Below are positions 25,107 to 34,910 of a DNA stretch of 36,824 nt, in pieces; position 1 is the first letter of the stretch, and every line of letters begins with the position of its first letter. The DNA comes from Corallochytrium limacisporum. Taxonomy: Eukaryota; Opisthokonta. The translations under genes were made by a program, and so were the position numbers. The notes under the pieces were generated by a model. That model saw only the letters and a program-made list of their open reading frames with translations. It had not been told where the DNA came from and made no database searches. The stretch is taken from positions 50,203 to 87,026 of the forward strand of contig PDIP01000035.1 of assembly GCA_002811645.1 (NCBI GenBank), written 5' to 3'.

Positions 25107-28100
25107 ATGTCGGGTGTTGTACCGATCCCTCCCAAGCTTCGGGACTCGGCCCGGATGCCCCAAATTGGAAGCAGGAGAGATTCTTTTTCACGCTTTACCA
25201 AGCAGGACAACACTGACGATGATCGGTTGGATGAGTTCAAGATCGTCGCATTTATTGGAGCTGGTAACTTTGGCAAGGTCTACAAGGCAAGGTATCGAGG
25301 GAGCGGTGGTTTAGTCGCCATTAAGACAATTGAGAAAGAAGGAAAAGGTGAAAAGGACATATCTGCTCTGCGCAGGGAAATTGAAATTATGGAGGTCCTT
25401 CGCCACCCCAATATCCTCCCGCTACGGGATCACTTTGAGACCCAGAACATGATATGTGTTGTCACAGAGTACAAAGTAGGAGAACTCAGCGATATTTTGG
25501 AAGATGACAAAACCCTTGATCTGCCAATCATTCAGAAGATGGCTCGTCAATTGGTGAGTGCACTTCACTACCTTCATCAGAATCGGATCATTCACAGGGA
25601 CCTAAAACCACAGAACATCTTGGTCGGTGACCACGGAAGCGTATGTATTTGCGATTTTGGATTTGCTCGCTTCATGACTGTAGAAAGTATGGTCATGACT
25701 TCTATCAAAGGGACTCCACTGTATATGGCACCGGAAATCGTCAAAGAGGCACCGTATGATCATACAGCTGACATTTGGTCACTGGGTTGCATTATCTATG
25801 AAGCAGCTGTGGGACAACCCCCTTTTCAGACAAAGAATCTCTTCCATTTGGTGGGAATGATCATGAAGAATCCCATCAGATACCCCAAGGATATGGACAC
25901 CGGGCTCCGGGATTTTCTGAAAGCAATTTTGAAGAAGGATAGGGCAAAACGTATGGAATGGCCTGCACTGCTTCACCATCCCTTTGTCATGGAGGCCCAT
26001 GAACCTCACGGTGTCAATAGTCACAAGGAAGCCCCTGTAGTTGAGGTCAAGTGTGACGGTGGACGGAGAATATCTCTGGCCACTATTGCACCTATTACAA
26101 CAGTGGACATCCGTATACCTACCGAGCAGGTGGACAGCGATGGAGGTAGTGTCGAAGATTTGTTGGAGAAGCCATTAACACCGACAGTGGAAGTTGAGGA
26201 GCAACCACTTCGACTAACGCCAATGAGCCTTCAAGGCTCAGGCTCTGGTAGGCCTCTGGATGAGCAACTCCAACGGAGGGGCAGCCGACTGGTTTACATG
26301 GCAGGCTCGGACATTCCCCGAGAAGATGACCTCAAGACTGTCGACTTTGATGACCAATTCATGAAAAACCGCCACAATCTTGAGGGGCTTCACGTCCCGA
26401 CATCGAACAGTCGTCTTGATTGGACAGTCTTTGAACGGTCTATGTCTCTTGGTCTGCAAGCAGGTGTATACGATCCCAAGGCCCTCATTGACCCAACCGT
26501 ATGGAACAATCGCTTCAAGGAAGTCATTGCTGCAGCAAGCAATGAGACTGCGTCTAATTGGTATTCCAATGTCTGTGTAGCCAGTCTTGCCCTTCAGATT
26601 CAAATGAAGTTCATTGGATTGAACAATGTCGATGATATTGCAGACATCGAAGATGGTATGATTGCAACCTTGGAATTCCAGGCTCACGTCACAGATCTGT
26701 TGAAGATATTTAATTATGAGGAAGAAGACAACATTCGCAACCTCATGATGCTTAGCGAACTCTTCTTCATGTGTAGCAGCTGCCTTAATTCCTATATAAT
26801 GGCGATTTGTCGCCTGCAGAAGAAAGGGGATGGAACCTTCTCAGCCAGGGAGCCTTTCCGGCACATCCTGTCGTCGCTGGTGAGGATAGGTATGGACGTT
26901 TTACGGCCTTCGTATCCACTGGACCCTGTAATTGTACATGCCTTCCTGGGCAACATGTCGGAAGTCTTGAAATTTTGCGAAAACGACAAGACCCTATGGA
27001 GTCGTTTCTACAAGTCTGTTCAAGCTCCTGGCTTCTGTGAACGCCTTGTACTGTTTTCAGAGAAGTCTATTGATGTAACCGGACGAACTTTTGAAAGCAT
27101 CATGGCTCACCTGACTCGGGTATTCTATTCCATCTTGCTTCCTATGAATATGGACTTCATGGATGATACAGCCCGGGACGGATACATGGCAACGTACAAG
27201 AGAATCGTCACAGCCATGGACAATCATCCGGAGAACTGTTTGGCGAACTTTGCATTCCGATCCCTAGAACTCCACAGTTTCCCCACGGGAACGATGGTGC
27301 TTGGAACCATTCTGTCCGGACCTATTGATGCGCCCATGGCTAGAAAGTATTTTTTGCGCAAGAATTTGGTAGAGCCTTTGCTGTTTCAGACCTTCAAGTT
27401 TGATGACCCGATGGCCTCAATGATGCTAGTCCTGATCGCTTCAGTCCTCACACCCAACCTGAAGCCATGGGATCAGAACTATTCAGTCCCGCAGGACATC
27501 ACTGACATGGAGGCCACAACGCAGACGCATCTTCTTCTGGGTCCAATCATCCAGCGGAGAAACTCCTGGAGTTATCGGAAGTGTGCTTACGGTGCTCTCG
27601 CAGCTGTGTTCGCGTTTGAAGCACATGATAATTGGACCGATGTTGCTGGTTTGATCATGCAGAGCGACGATCTCAGCCATGCCATTCGCGCAGAGATAGA
27701 TGATATCGCCTCTGGAGTTGCCGTTTCCGACATGGATGATCCCCGAGAGAGAGCCGCCGATGCAATCTTTAGCACTGGTGCTGACCCAGTTGTGTTTTTC
27801 ATTTACTACGGTCTTCTACGTGGTGGTGACGTTCAGGGGGAGCGCGTGTCAGCAGACAGTGAGTTGTTGCACTGTGTGATTGACCTTGTGCACAAAGCCC
27901 CAGAGGAAGGTCTGATTAGTGACAGTGGCCATGCAGCTGCACTGGGTGCTCTGGCGATCCTGCTCTCTCAGGTCAATCGCAAGTTTCATCAATGCCAAGA
28001 ATGGGAAGAGCTTTGCACGTTTATCACTGAGGAAATCGAGGCGTCTTGCTTGGACGCACTTCTTGATGATCCAGATAGGAGTGATGAAGCTGCGTTCAAA

Positions 28101-29096
28101 CTTGAACAGATGATCACCATTTTGAATTCTGGCTACATTGGGCGGGAGACTCCAGCTGAACGAGGCGGTAGTTTGAAGTCGCCGTTGAAGCCATCACTTC
28201 TGCCAACCATCATGGCCCTGATGCGGAAGTCGACAAGAGTAAGCACAATGGAGATCGGCATCTCATTCTTGGCCAATACTAGTATTGCAGATCCAGAGAT
28301 GCAGAAAGAATTTGTCAAGTTGCTGCGCACTGACCGCGAGGCTCGAGATGATATCACAATCTATCTGATCCCCACCGCGCCTGCGGCCGTCATCATTGAC
28401 CTTCTTTCATGCTTCAGTAGCATCGCGAGAAAGGAAACGGACGGACAGGATTTGCTGATGATGATGGACATTGTTGGGCTTCTTCGACCATTCTTGGATA
28501 GCAACGATCCCATCATCCTTGCCAAGGTTTGCAACCTGATTGGCAATCTATGCAAGCGGAACGATATGTTCTACTCCAAGCTGAAGGAAATGGAATGCAT
28601 TGGTCCTCTTGGCAATCTTTTGAATCATGTGGACGACGGGGTTCGCCAGGCTGCTTCCCTTGCATTGGGCAATGCTGCGTACCATAGTGCAGAGCTGCAT
28701 CCGCTTGTTCTTCCCTTTGTCCAGCAGCTCGTTCACTTGGTCCTCCATGACACTCATAGCAAGGTTGTTGCGAACGCTGCAGGTGCACTGGGGAACTTGG
28801 TGCGTTTTGACAGCAGCATGGTAGGTCAGCTTATCGACATGGAGGCCGTGGATGCTCTGTTGGAGTGCATTACTTCCCCGGGATCCACAGGTACGTGTCG
28901 CCAGGTTGCTTTGTTTGCGATTGGCAACATATGCACGTACGAAGAAGGGAGAAAATACTGTGCAACCAAAGGACTCCCTAAGGAATTCCTACGTGACCAT
29001 CATAACCTGTTTTCAGAGAAAGATCTCACGTACTACAGCCGCATTGTCGGCAAATACGAGAACTCACCTGATCGGAACCCCGGAGCAGGTGTATAG
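25107..29096 (+). CDS. STK36: Fused-family serine/threonine kinase (STK36)
   Basis: The 1329-residue protein is the length of human STK36 (about 1315). The N-terminal kinase domain (about 44-294) has the glycine loop GAGNFGKVY, catalytic Lys73 (AIK), HRDLKPQN (163-170), DFG (183-185) and APE (208-210). The activation segment SIKGTPLYMAPE and YDHTADIWSLGCIIYE are near-identical to the Fused pattern. A long C-terminal region (about 330-1310) is helical, ending in armadillo-like repeats (for example QAASLALGNAAYHSAELHPLV). Fused kinases act in Hedgehog signalling in animals, in assembly of the ciliary central pair, and (as TIO) in plant cytokinesis. In this organism a flagellar or cytokinesis role is inference. 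The ATG at 25107 is used rather than an upstream GTG. Confidence 0.9.
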   Translation: MSGVVPIPPKLRDSARMPQIGSRRDSFSRFTKQDNTDDDRLDEFKIVAFIGAGNFGKVYKARYRGSGGLVAIKTIEKEGKGEKDISALRREIEIMEVLRHPNILPLRDHFETQNMICVVTEYKVGELSDILEDDKTLDLPIIQKMARQLVSALHYLHQNRIIHRDLKPQNILVGDHGSVCICDFGFARFMTVESMVMTSIKGTPLYMAPEIVKEAPYDHTADIWSLGCIIYEAAVGQPPFQTKNLFHLVGMIMKNPIRYPKDMDTGLRDFLKAILKKDRAKRMEWPALLHHPFVMEAHEPHGVNSHKEAPVVEVKCDGGRRISLATIAPITTVDIRIPTEQVDSDGGSVEDLLEKPLTPTVEVEEQPLRLTPMSLQGSGSGRPLDEQLQRRGSRLVYMAGSDIPREDDLKTVDFDDQFMKNRHNLEGLHVPTSNSRLDWTVFERSMSLGLQAGVYDPKALIDPTVWNNRFKEVIAAASNETASNWYSNVCVASLALQIQMKFIGLNNVDDIADIEDGMIATLEFQAHVTDLLKIFNYEEEDNIRNLMMLSELFFMCSSCLNSYIMAICRLQKKGDGTFSAREPFRHILSSLVRIGMDVLRPSYPLDPVIVHAFLGNMSEVLKFCENDKTLWSRFYKSVQAPGFCERLVLFSEKSIDVTGRTFESIMAHLTRVFYSILLPMNMDFMDDTARDGYMATYKRIVTAMDNHPENCLANFAFRSLELHSFPTGTMVLGTILSGPIDAPMARKYFLRKNLVEPLLFQTFKFDDPMASMMLVLIASVLTPNLKPWDQNYSVPQDITDMEATTQTHLLLGPIIQRRNSWSYRKCAYGALAAVFAFEAHDNWTDVAGLIMQSDDLSHAIRAEIDDIASGVAVSDMDDPRERAADAIFSTGADPVVFFIYYGLLRGGDVQGERVSADSELLHCVIDLVHKAPEEGLISDSGHAAALGALAILLSQVNRKFHQCQEWEELCTFITEEIEASCLDALLDDPDRSDEAAFKLEQMITILNSGYIGRETPAERGGSLKSPLKPSLLPTIMALMRKSTRVSTMEIGISFLANTSIADPEMQKEFVKLLRTDREARDDITIYLIPTAPAAVIIDLLSCFSSIARKETDGQDLLMMMDIVGLLRPFLDSNDPIILAKVCNLIGNLCKRNDMFYSKLKEMECIGPLGNLLNHVDDGVRQAASLALGNAAYHSAELHPLVLPFVQQLVHLVLHDTHSKVVANAAGALGNLVRFDSSMVGQLIDMEAVDALLECITSPGSTGTCRQVALFAIGNICTYEEGRKYCATKGLPKEFLRDHHNLFSEKDLTYYSRIVGKYENSPDRNPGAGV

Positions 29097-29785
29097 TAGA
29101 CACATCCCATTTGAATTGTGGATAAATGAACGATATAGTATATCCAATAGTTACATAAATGCAAAGTGTCTTCCATTCACGTCCACTATCCGACGAAAAC
29201 TGCGAAAGTTTTTGCTCTCATGTTGCACCGCACCAAGTCTGGGGATAATGATGTTTCAGCAGAAGAACTGAGCGCACTCAGAAGACTTACTGTGAGTTGC
29301 TCCCCCGCCCTGGCCGTTTGCTTTCTCTCATCTTTACCCTTCCGTTCTCCCGCCCGACTCTGTATTTCAGCCAATCACGGCCCGGTCCCCAGACCTCTCT
29401 CCCGTGTACCCCCTCCCGACAAAAGGGGCACGCTTCTGAGAAGGGCCGGCAAAGGGGTGGCCAGTTCGATGGGAAAGCACTTTTTGGCGGCAGTTGAACA
29501 TTGATTTTCTATGGCATAAATTTCCTTCCTTTTCCGGCACCACTTTGGGAACTCTCATACACGTTGGCTCCCACTGGGAGGCATCGGGAAGCAGTGGCTT
29601 TCTCTGGGAACAAAGAGAGTACACCGTTTTGGGGACCCCTTTGGTGTGACAGATTGGAGGTCATGTGAGTTTGTGGCGCCAGCCGTGTGCAGTGGGTTTC
29701 GAAGTCTGGGTACTTGGAACCAGAAAATTGACAGAGGTTACACCAACGGCCTCCACAATCTTCAAAGTTCATATTGTATAACCAA
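29097..29785. other. Spacer and MVD promoter/leader
   Basis: This 689-bp stretch holds the STK36 3' UTR and the MVD promoter. A pyrimidine-rich tract (about 29299-29370) ends in TATTTCAG and is followed by CCAAT (29371-29375). No gene was seen. Confidence 0.45.
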
Positions 29786-31092
29786 ATGGGAACAAACGAA
29801 ATGACAGCCACTGTGTTTACGTGCGTGGCACCGGTGAATATCGCCGTTATCAAGTACTGGGGCAAGCGTGACACCGAGCTCATTTTGCCACTCAACGAAT
29901 CGCTGAGTGGTACTCTGGATGAAAATGTGCTACACTCGAAGACTTCCGTTCTTGCGGGCCCAGATCTTAAGGAAGATCGCATGTGGCTGAATGGTAAAGA
30001 GGAGGACATCAATGCAAAGCGGACACAGAACTGCTTGAAGGCTCTGAGAGAGCTTGCCAAAGATCAGGGACTGGCCTCTGCAGAGTACAATGTGCACATT
30101 GTCTCTAGCAATAACTTCCCCACGGCCGCTGGCTTGGCCTCGTCTGCGTCTGGCTTTGCCTGTCTAGTGTTTAGCCTGGCGAAGGCCCTCGGTGTCAAGG
30201 CTCGGCGGGATGAACTGTCATTGTTGGCTCGGCGGGGCTCTGGATCTGCCTGCCGGTCCCTGCACGGAGGATGGGTGAAGTGGGAACGGGGTACTAAAGC
30301 TGATGGATCTGACAGTATTGCCGTTCAGACTGCACCAGCGTCAGCGTGGCCAGAGATGGAAGTTGTTATTCTGGTTGTGGACGCGGGCAAGAAGGCGGTG
30401 AGCAGCACCAGCGGCATGCAGCGATCAGTTGAAACCAGTCCTCTTCTTGATTTCCGGGCCAAGAACACAGTCACTCCAAACTGCGAAAAGATGGAAAAGG
30501 CCATTTTGGAGAAGGATTTCTCAACCTTTGCGAAGGTCACTATGCAGGAGAGCAACCAATTCCATGCATGCTGCCTGGACACTCTACCTCCCATCGTCTA
30601 CATGAACGACACATCCCATCTTATTGTAAAGATCATTCATCACTTGCAGGACCGCCTGGGGCAACCGATCGCTGCTTACACTTACGATGCAGGTCCGAAT
30701 GCGGTACTGTACCTGGAGCGTAAACATGTACCACTGGTGATGTCGGTTGTCGAGAAGTGCTTCTTTGAAAATCGGGAAGATATGACCTCGAAGTACACGG
30801 GTCTGGAATCGTTGCACACCATTCTATCGGAAGGTGGTGACCTTGACAGCGATCTTGTCGCAAGTCTAGAACCCTTTAGAGCAAGCACAGAGAGCCGGAT
30901 CTCTCGTGTGATCCACAGCAAGGTAAGTACGATAGCCACAACTATGCGAGCAATTGGTGGGAATGGTGCACTAACTTATGACTCTATGTTTCTACTTCTT
31001 TACATTTTCTACAGATCGGTGATGGGCCACGTCAACTGGATGATCCTAAGGAACATCTTATGGATGCTAATGGTATGCCACTGTCATCATAA
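29786..31092 (+). CDS. MVD: Mevalonate diphosphate decarboxylase, two exons
   Basis: This GHMP-family enzyme converts mevalonate diphosphate to isopentenyl diphosphate with ATP, the last step of the mevalonate pathway. Exon 1 is 29786-30922 and exon 2 is 31015-31092, joined in phase 0 to give 404 residues (human about 400). Motifs: APVNIAVIKYWGKRD (15-29), FPTAAGLASSASGFACL (111-127), RRGSGSACRSLHGGW (149-163), and the catalytic Asp in AYTYDAGPNAV (D301). Splicing restores the expected end: RVIHSK followed by IGDGPRQL and DPKEHLMDANGMPLSS, matching the family C-terminus. The ATG at 29786 is used; ATG at 29801 is equally possible, and an upstream TTG is not. The gene converges on SPT2 with 44 bp between stops. 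Confidence 0.93.
30923..31014 (+). other. Spliceosomal intron in MVD
   Basis: This 92-bp intron begins GTAAGT, has CTAAC at 30971-30975 (about 40 bp before the acceptor), a T-rich tract, and ends TTTCTACAG. It is phase 0. It is supported because removing it restores a normal MVD C-terminus and length. It is the only intron I can recognise in this window. Confidence 0.9.
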
Positions 31093-31136
31093 ACGACTTC
31101 TCAAGCTAACGTTGAGATTGAACCTCCTTCTTGCTA

Positions 31137-32282
31137 TCATTGTCGTGAAGTTTTCTTTTTCTTTAACAACATTCGTTCCAATTCCTGACGCTCCATCTCC
31201 ATGTCCTCCTCGTCTTCGCGGATACCAATTCGTGTACTGATCTTCTCTTCCCGTTCTACATCCGCAAATCGGGCTTCCATATCACGGTCGTCCAGGTGAG
31301 CATCTCGGAACTGACGGGGATCATAGCCAGTCATTGCCCGGAGCTCCGCACGCCAGTCGTCGTCAGCATTACCACTTCCGCCAGCTGGAGCACGGCCCCT
31401 GGGCGCCGGCTCTTCCTCGTAGTAATCATCTTCTTCCTCATAATAGTCTCCTTCGCCCTCGTCATAATAGTCATCTTCGTACCCATTGTCTTCCTCGTAG
31501 TAATCTTCTCGAGGTCGCATGTCTCTACGAGGTGGAGGTTGCATACGCCCTCCGCGACCAGCAGGACCCCTACGTGGTGGTCCACGACCTGATTGAGGGC
31601 GGTCCCGGCCTCGAACAGGCGACCGGCCAGGCGGCCTTGCTCCGCGTCCAACAGCACCCGGCACGGAAGGTCGACCACGACCTGCTACGGGTCGTCGGAA
31701 TCTTTCCATAGTAACTTGACGCATGCGCGCACGATCAACCGGTGCTTTGCTGATATCAGCCCCAGGCCGGCTAGGTCCAGGACGAGCAGGTCCCTTCGCA
31801 GCCTTCATCTGCTCTTGCTTCTTACGCTCCAATTCTTTAGCCACAGTTTTAGCTTTACCCGTTGAGCCATATTTCCACCGTGCCATACGCTCAGCGGAAG
31901 ACATTTTGGGCGGGGTCCTTCCTTGGTTAAGACGAGTTTTCCTAGCCGCGCTACTCGTACCCTTAGCTGTAGATAATTTCTTATCGATATTTCCAGTTGA
32001 TCTAGGTTTTGCCTTTTTAGCAGCAGCCTGTTTTGCCCGCTGTTGTTCCAGCCGCAGGGCATTTTGCTGTTTCTGCTTTGCTCGACGCTCCTGGATAGCC
32101 TTTCTTTCTTTCTCAACTTTCTTGAAGAATTCCGCTCTCGATTTTTCGCGATCCGCCTGCTCCTTAGCATTCTCCGCTTGTCTTTTCTTTGCTTCAGCCT
32201 CTTTTTCTTTCCTTGCGTGATCTAACTCTTTCTGCTGTTCGGCCGCAGCCTTGAGCATCCGCTGGTATTCGTCGTCTCCCAT
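31137..32282 (-). CDS. SPT2: SPT2 chromatin protein (histone H3-H4 chaperone)
   Basis: SPT2 binds H3-H4 and keeps chromatin intact behind RNA polymerase II. The 381-residue product has the family layout: a very basic coiled-coil N-terminal half, a disordered middle, and the conserved C-terminal SPT2 domain (about 307-381), with GYDPRQFRD, DRDMEARFADVEREE and STRIGIREDEED followed by a Lys-rich helix. The middle carries an RG/RGG/Pro-rich stretch (about 195-250) and a repeated acidic tyrosine segment (DYYEE type, about 255-290). Start is an ATG at 32282; the gene is intronless. It diverges from RIC8. Confidence 0.9.
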   Translation of the reverse strand: MGDDEYQRMLKAAAEQQKELDHARKEKEAEAKKRQAENAKEQADREKSRAEFFKKVEKERKAIQERRAKQKQQNALRLEQQRAKQAAAKKAKPRSTGNIDKKLSTAKGTSSAARKTRLNQGRTPPKMSSAERMARWKYGSTGKAKTVAKELERKKQEQMKAAKGPARPGPSRPGADISKAPVDRARMRQVTMERFRRPVAGRGRPSVPGAVGRGARPPGRSPVRGRDRPQSGRGPPRRGPAGRGGRMQPPPRRDMRPREDYYEEDNGYEDDYYDEGEGDYYEEEDDYYEEEPAPRGRAPAGGSGNADDDWRAELRAMTGYDPRQFRDAHLDDRDMEARFADVEREEKISTRIGIREDEEDMEMERQELERMLLKKKKTSRQ

Positions 32283-32810
32283 GACTTACGGATTTCTGTT
32301 CCTATGCCCTTTCAAAGGCGTTTTTGGCTGCATTCACGTGGCCATCATATATTCTTATGGCTCTTCAGAACCATTCAAGTCATTCTTTGATCCTACTTTT
32401 CGGTCAAGTTATATACAGTCTCAACACGCCACGGTTGTTAACTAGCTTCCGACATAACGCCGCCAGCGGTAGCAAGTCAGCAGGAAAATGATTCAAAATG
32501 TGGGGGAACCAGTACGAAAGCAAGAGCACCCGGCGTCTATGGTGTTTGCCACCTCCCCCTCCTATCACTGGGGGCTGTGGAATAGGGGTCCGGCACTCCA
32601 TTGCCTTTTCCTCCCGCCGTTCCGGCCGGCACAGCATTCGGAGAACGCGGTATCAGTCCTAACCCGCTGAGGACTTCATTGGCAGTGGGTGCCAAATCCA
32701 GGTGCTTATGATGCAAACCTGGATATCTAGGATTTAGTTCTTTCGTAAACATTACAAATATGACATGGTTGGAATAACATAGGCAGAATGTACTCATTGA
32801 CGGAAATATC
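32283..32810. other. Divergent promoter of SPT2 and RIC8
   Basis: This 528-bp spacer separates two divergent starts. It contains TATATA at about 32410 and TATATT near 32347 on the plus strand, but no clear core promoter and no gene. Short frames here have no recognisable domain. Confidence 0.4.
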
Positions 32811-34235
32811 ATGAGCTTACTCGACGACATTTCTGGCATCGCCGAAGCCGAATTACAGAATGAAACCGGCGTACTTACACTGCGGCACTTTGTGGGCCGC
32901 AGAGAAATGGCAATTTCCAGCGAACACGTTGACGAAGAATTAGTGAACAGAGCTCTGAATAACCTTTCTAACGGTTTGAAGCAAGCGGAACTGGATCCGG
33001 AAGTCGAGGCCGATATTTGGACTGCCGTTCGGATCATCATTCGCACACGAAAGGCACTGGCTTGCTTAGAGGGCTTGGTACCTTTCATGGTTTCGCGTGT
33101 TCTCGACAATCGCAAGCAATACAAAGAAGTCTCTCTCTCTGCCACGAAAGGCCTCTATAACCTAGTACAGGTCTCACAGGCTGTGGCAAAGGGACGAGCA
33201 CACCAAGAGTTCCTTGAAAGTGCCATGGACACCATCACTATAGAGGATCCTGCGCAAGTGTCCGAACGTGATCATCTGCTTGTGAAAATTTTATTTGTAC
33301 TCACTGTACAGGGTCCTCTTGTAGCAAAGGAGGCTATCAATGGGGGTTACTTTGCGTTCTGGAAAGGAACAGCCAGTGCCACGTTGGTCGATGCCGAGCC
33401 GGGCCGCTTTGGCTATGTCGTGGACGATTACTTGAAGCTAGCATACAATGTATTCAGTTTCGTAAAGACAAATGATTCCTCTATGCAAATGGAGGAGGAT
33501 GCAGCAGTTCCGTTGCGACGGTTTGTCCTTGAGACAGAGGACAGAAAGTACAATACGACACTAAACACGGTGAATATTTCTGTTGCAGTCCTGCTTGCGC
33601 TGAAGGAGATCAGCACCTGGGTTCTCGATGATGCTGAGCGAAAGAATCTAGTTGAACTTTGTGACAGAGTATGTCGCTACGGGGCGTCAGATGACTGTTC
33701 TTACGTCCTCACAGTCATGTCACAGTGGATGGTAGTCGATGAAGCTCTGCGCATCATGATCGCCGGCAAAGTCTTCGAGCCTCTGCATGCGGGAGGCAAT
33801 GCGTTTCGGCCAGAGGATGGGGATGGGTTTGGTGCAATTCTGGTACGATATCTCAAAGACCCTGATAGCTCCCTCGTTGCTGCCAGCGGACGATTTTTGT
33901 CAGAGATGCACAAGAGGAATTATGCAAGACTAGTAAATCACATCGGAATGGGAAATGCAGCTGGCTTTCTGACACAAACGGGCATGTTTGGAGGAGATCT
34001 TCCGGGAGACGAGGGCGAAGACCTTGGAGATGGATACGTCTGGCGTGATGTCGATGTGATCACAGGGACCACGGCTATCGACAGTGAGGAAAACCCCTTT
34101 GCCGACATGACAGAGGAAGAGCAGGAGCGAGAGGCAGAGAAACTTGCTATGCAACTTCAGCGATTGAATGAGCTGGGCATCATCAAGGTAAACTTAGAGA
34201 CTGACAGTGAGCCAGCGCCACCTTCCGGTAGATAA
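32811..34235 (+). CDS. RIC8: RIC8 (synembryn), chaperone and exchange factor for G-alpha
   Basis: RIC8 proteins fold and activate heterotrimeric G-alpha subunits in the cytosol. The 474-residue product is an all-helical armadillo-type protein of near-usual length. Its C-terminal part has the typical NPFADMTEEEQEREAEKL (about 427-444) and RLNELGII segment, matching the conserved 'MTEEQKE.EA.KL...RL...G.I' end of the RIC8 family. Earlier helices (for example ERDHLLVKILFVLTVQGPL) fit the family. I saw no G-alpha gene nearby, which is expected. Orthology rests on the C-terminal signature. Confidence 0.8.
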   Translation: MSLLDDISGIAEAELQNETGVLTLRHFVGRREMAISSEHVDEELVNRALNNLSNGLKQAELDPEVEADIWTAVRIIIRTRKALACLEGLVPFMVSRVLDNRKQYKEVSLSATKGLYNLVQVSQAVAKGRAHQEFLESAMDTITIEDPAQVSERDHLLVKILFVLTVQGPLVAKEAINGGYFAFWKGTASATLVDAEPGRFGYVVDDYLKLAYNVFSFVKTNDSSMQMEEDAAVPLRRFVLETEDRKYNTTLNTVNISVAVLLALKEISTWVLDDAERKNLVELCDRVCRYGASDDCSYVLTVMSQWMVVDEALRIMIAGKVFEPLHAGGNAFRPEDGDGFGAILVRYLKDPDSSLVAASGRFLSEMHKRNYARLVNHIGMGNAAGFLTQTGMFGGDLPGDEGEDLGDGYVWRDVDVITGTTAIDSEENPFADMTEEEQEREAEKLAMQLQRLNELGIIKVNLETDSEPAPPSGR

Positions 34236-34466
34236 CAAATGTATCATACAATGAGGATGATATATTTCCATGTAAATATGTAATATGGTGTTATAAAAAC
34301 TTAATGATGCTTCTGTGAATTCTGAACGTGTCCCATATGGTGCTCAAAGAAAAGGACCCGATGCAGGTAGTACACAATCATGATAATGGGACCGACAAGA
34401 TTCGTTTGACTACAACAACTTATTCAACCCGGTCCCCATGCTCTGATATTCTCTACAATTCAGGAT

Positions 34467-34910
34467 TTACCTTCCCTTGCCAGCAACCTTCTGGGCGGCC
34501 TTCTGCTGCTGAGCCTGGCGTGGCTGGGCACGGCGGTTCTTCTTCTCAGCCTTCTTGGCCTCCTTGGCCTTCTTTGCCTTCTTCACAGCCTCATCGCGAA
34601 GAGCCTTGCGAACCTCTGGCTTCTCCTTACGGCGAGCCTCGATCTCAGCAATATCGGCACCGAAGACGGAGCGGTTGAACTTGGTGGCTTTCTTGCGGCG
34701 CTTCTTCTGCACCTCTTCAATAGTTCCCTTGCGGTATTTGCGGCGGTACAGCACAGTCCAGCTAATCTTACGGGGGTTCTTGCGCTGCAGGTACAGAGAC
34801 TCAGTCTTGCTGCTGAGGAAGTGGACAACCTTACCGTCGAAGCGGACCAGCTTGCGGCCGCGGCCGGGGTAGATCTTGTATCCCGAGAAAATGCACACTT
34901 CCAACTTCAT
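34467..34910 (-). CDS. RPL24: 60S ribosomal protein L24 (eL24)
   Basis: A 147-residue protein of the large ribosomal subunit. The N-terminus is diagnostic: MKLEVCIFSGYKIYPGRGRK, then FLSSKTESLYLQRKNPRKISWTVLYRR and KKATKFNRSVFGADI. The C-terminal tail is Lys/Ala/Arg-rich as usual. It has no intron, which is unusual only for animals. It ends 231 bp from RIC8 (convergent). Confidence 0.97.
   Translation of the reverse strand: MKLEVCIFSGYKIYPGRGRKLVRFDGKVVHFLSSKTESLYLQRKNPRKISWTVLYRRKYRKGTIEEVQKKRRKKATKFNRSVFGADIAEIEARRKEKPEVRKALRDEAVKKAKKAKEAKKAEKKNRRAQPRQAQQQKAAQKVAGKGR

Noticed and set aside
30923-31240. Continuous MVD reading frame running through to 31240
   Set aside because: Its last 100 or so residues do not resemble MVD, whereas removing a GT-AG intron restores the family C-terminus and usual length.
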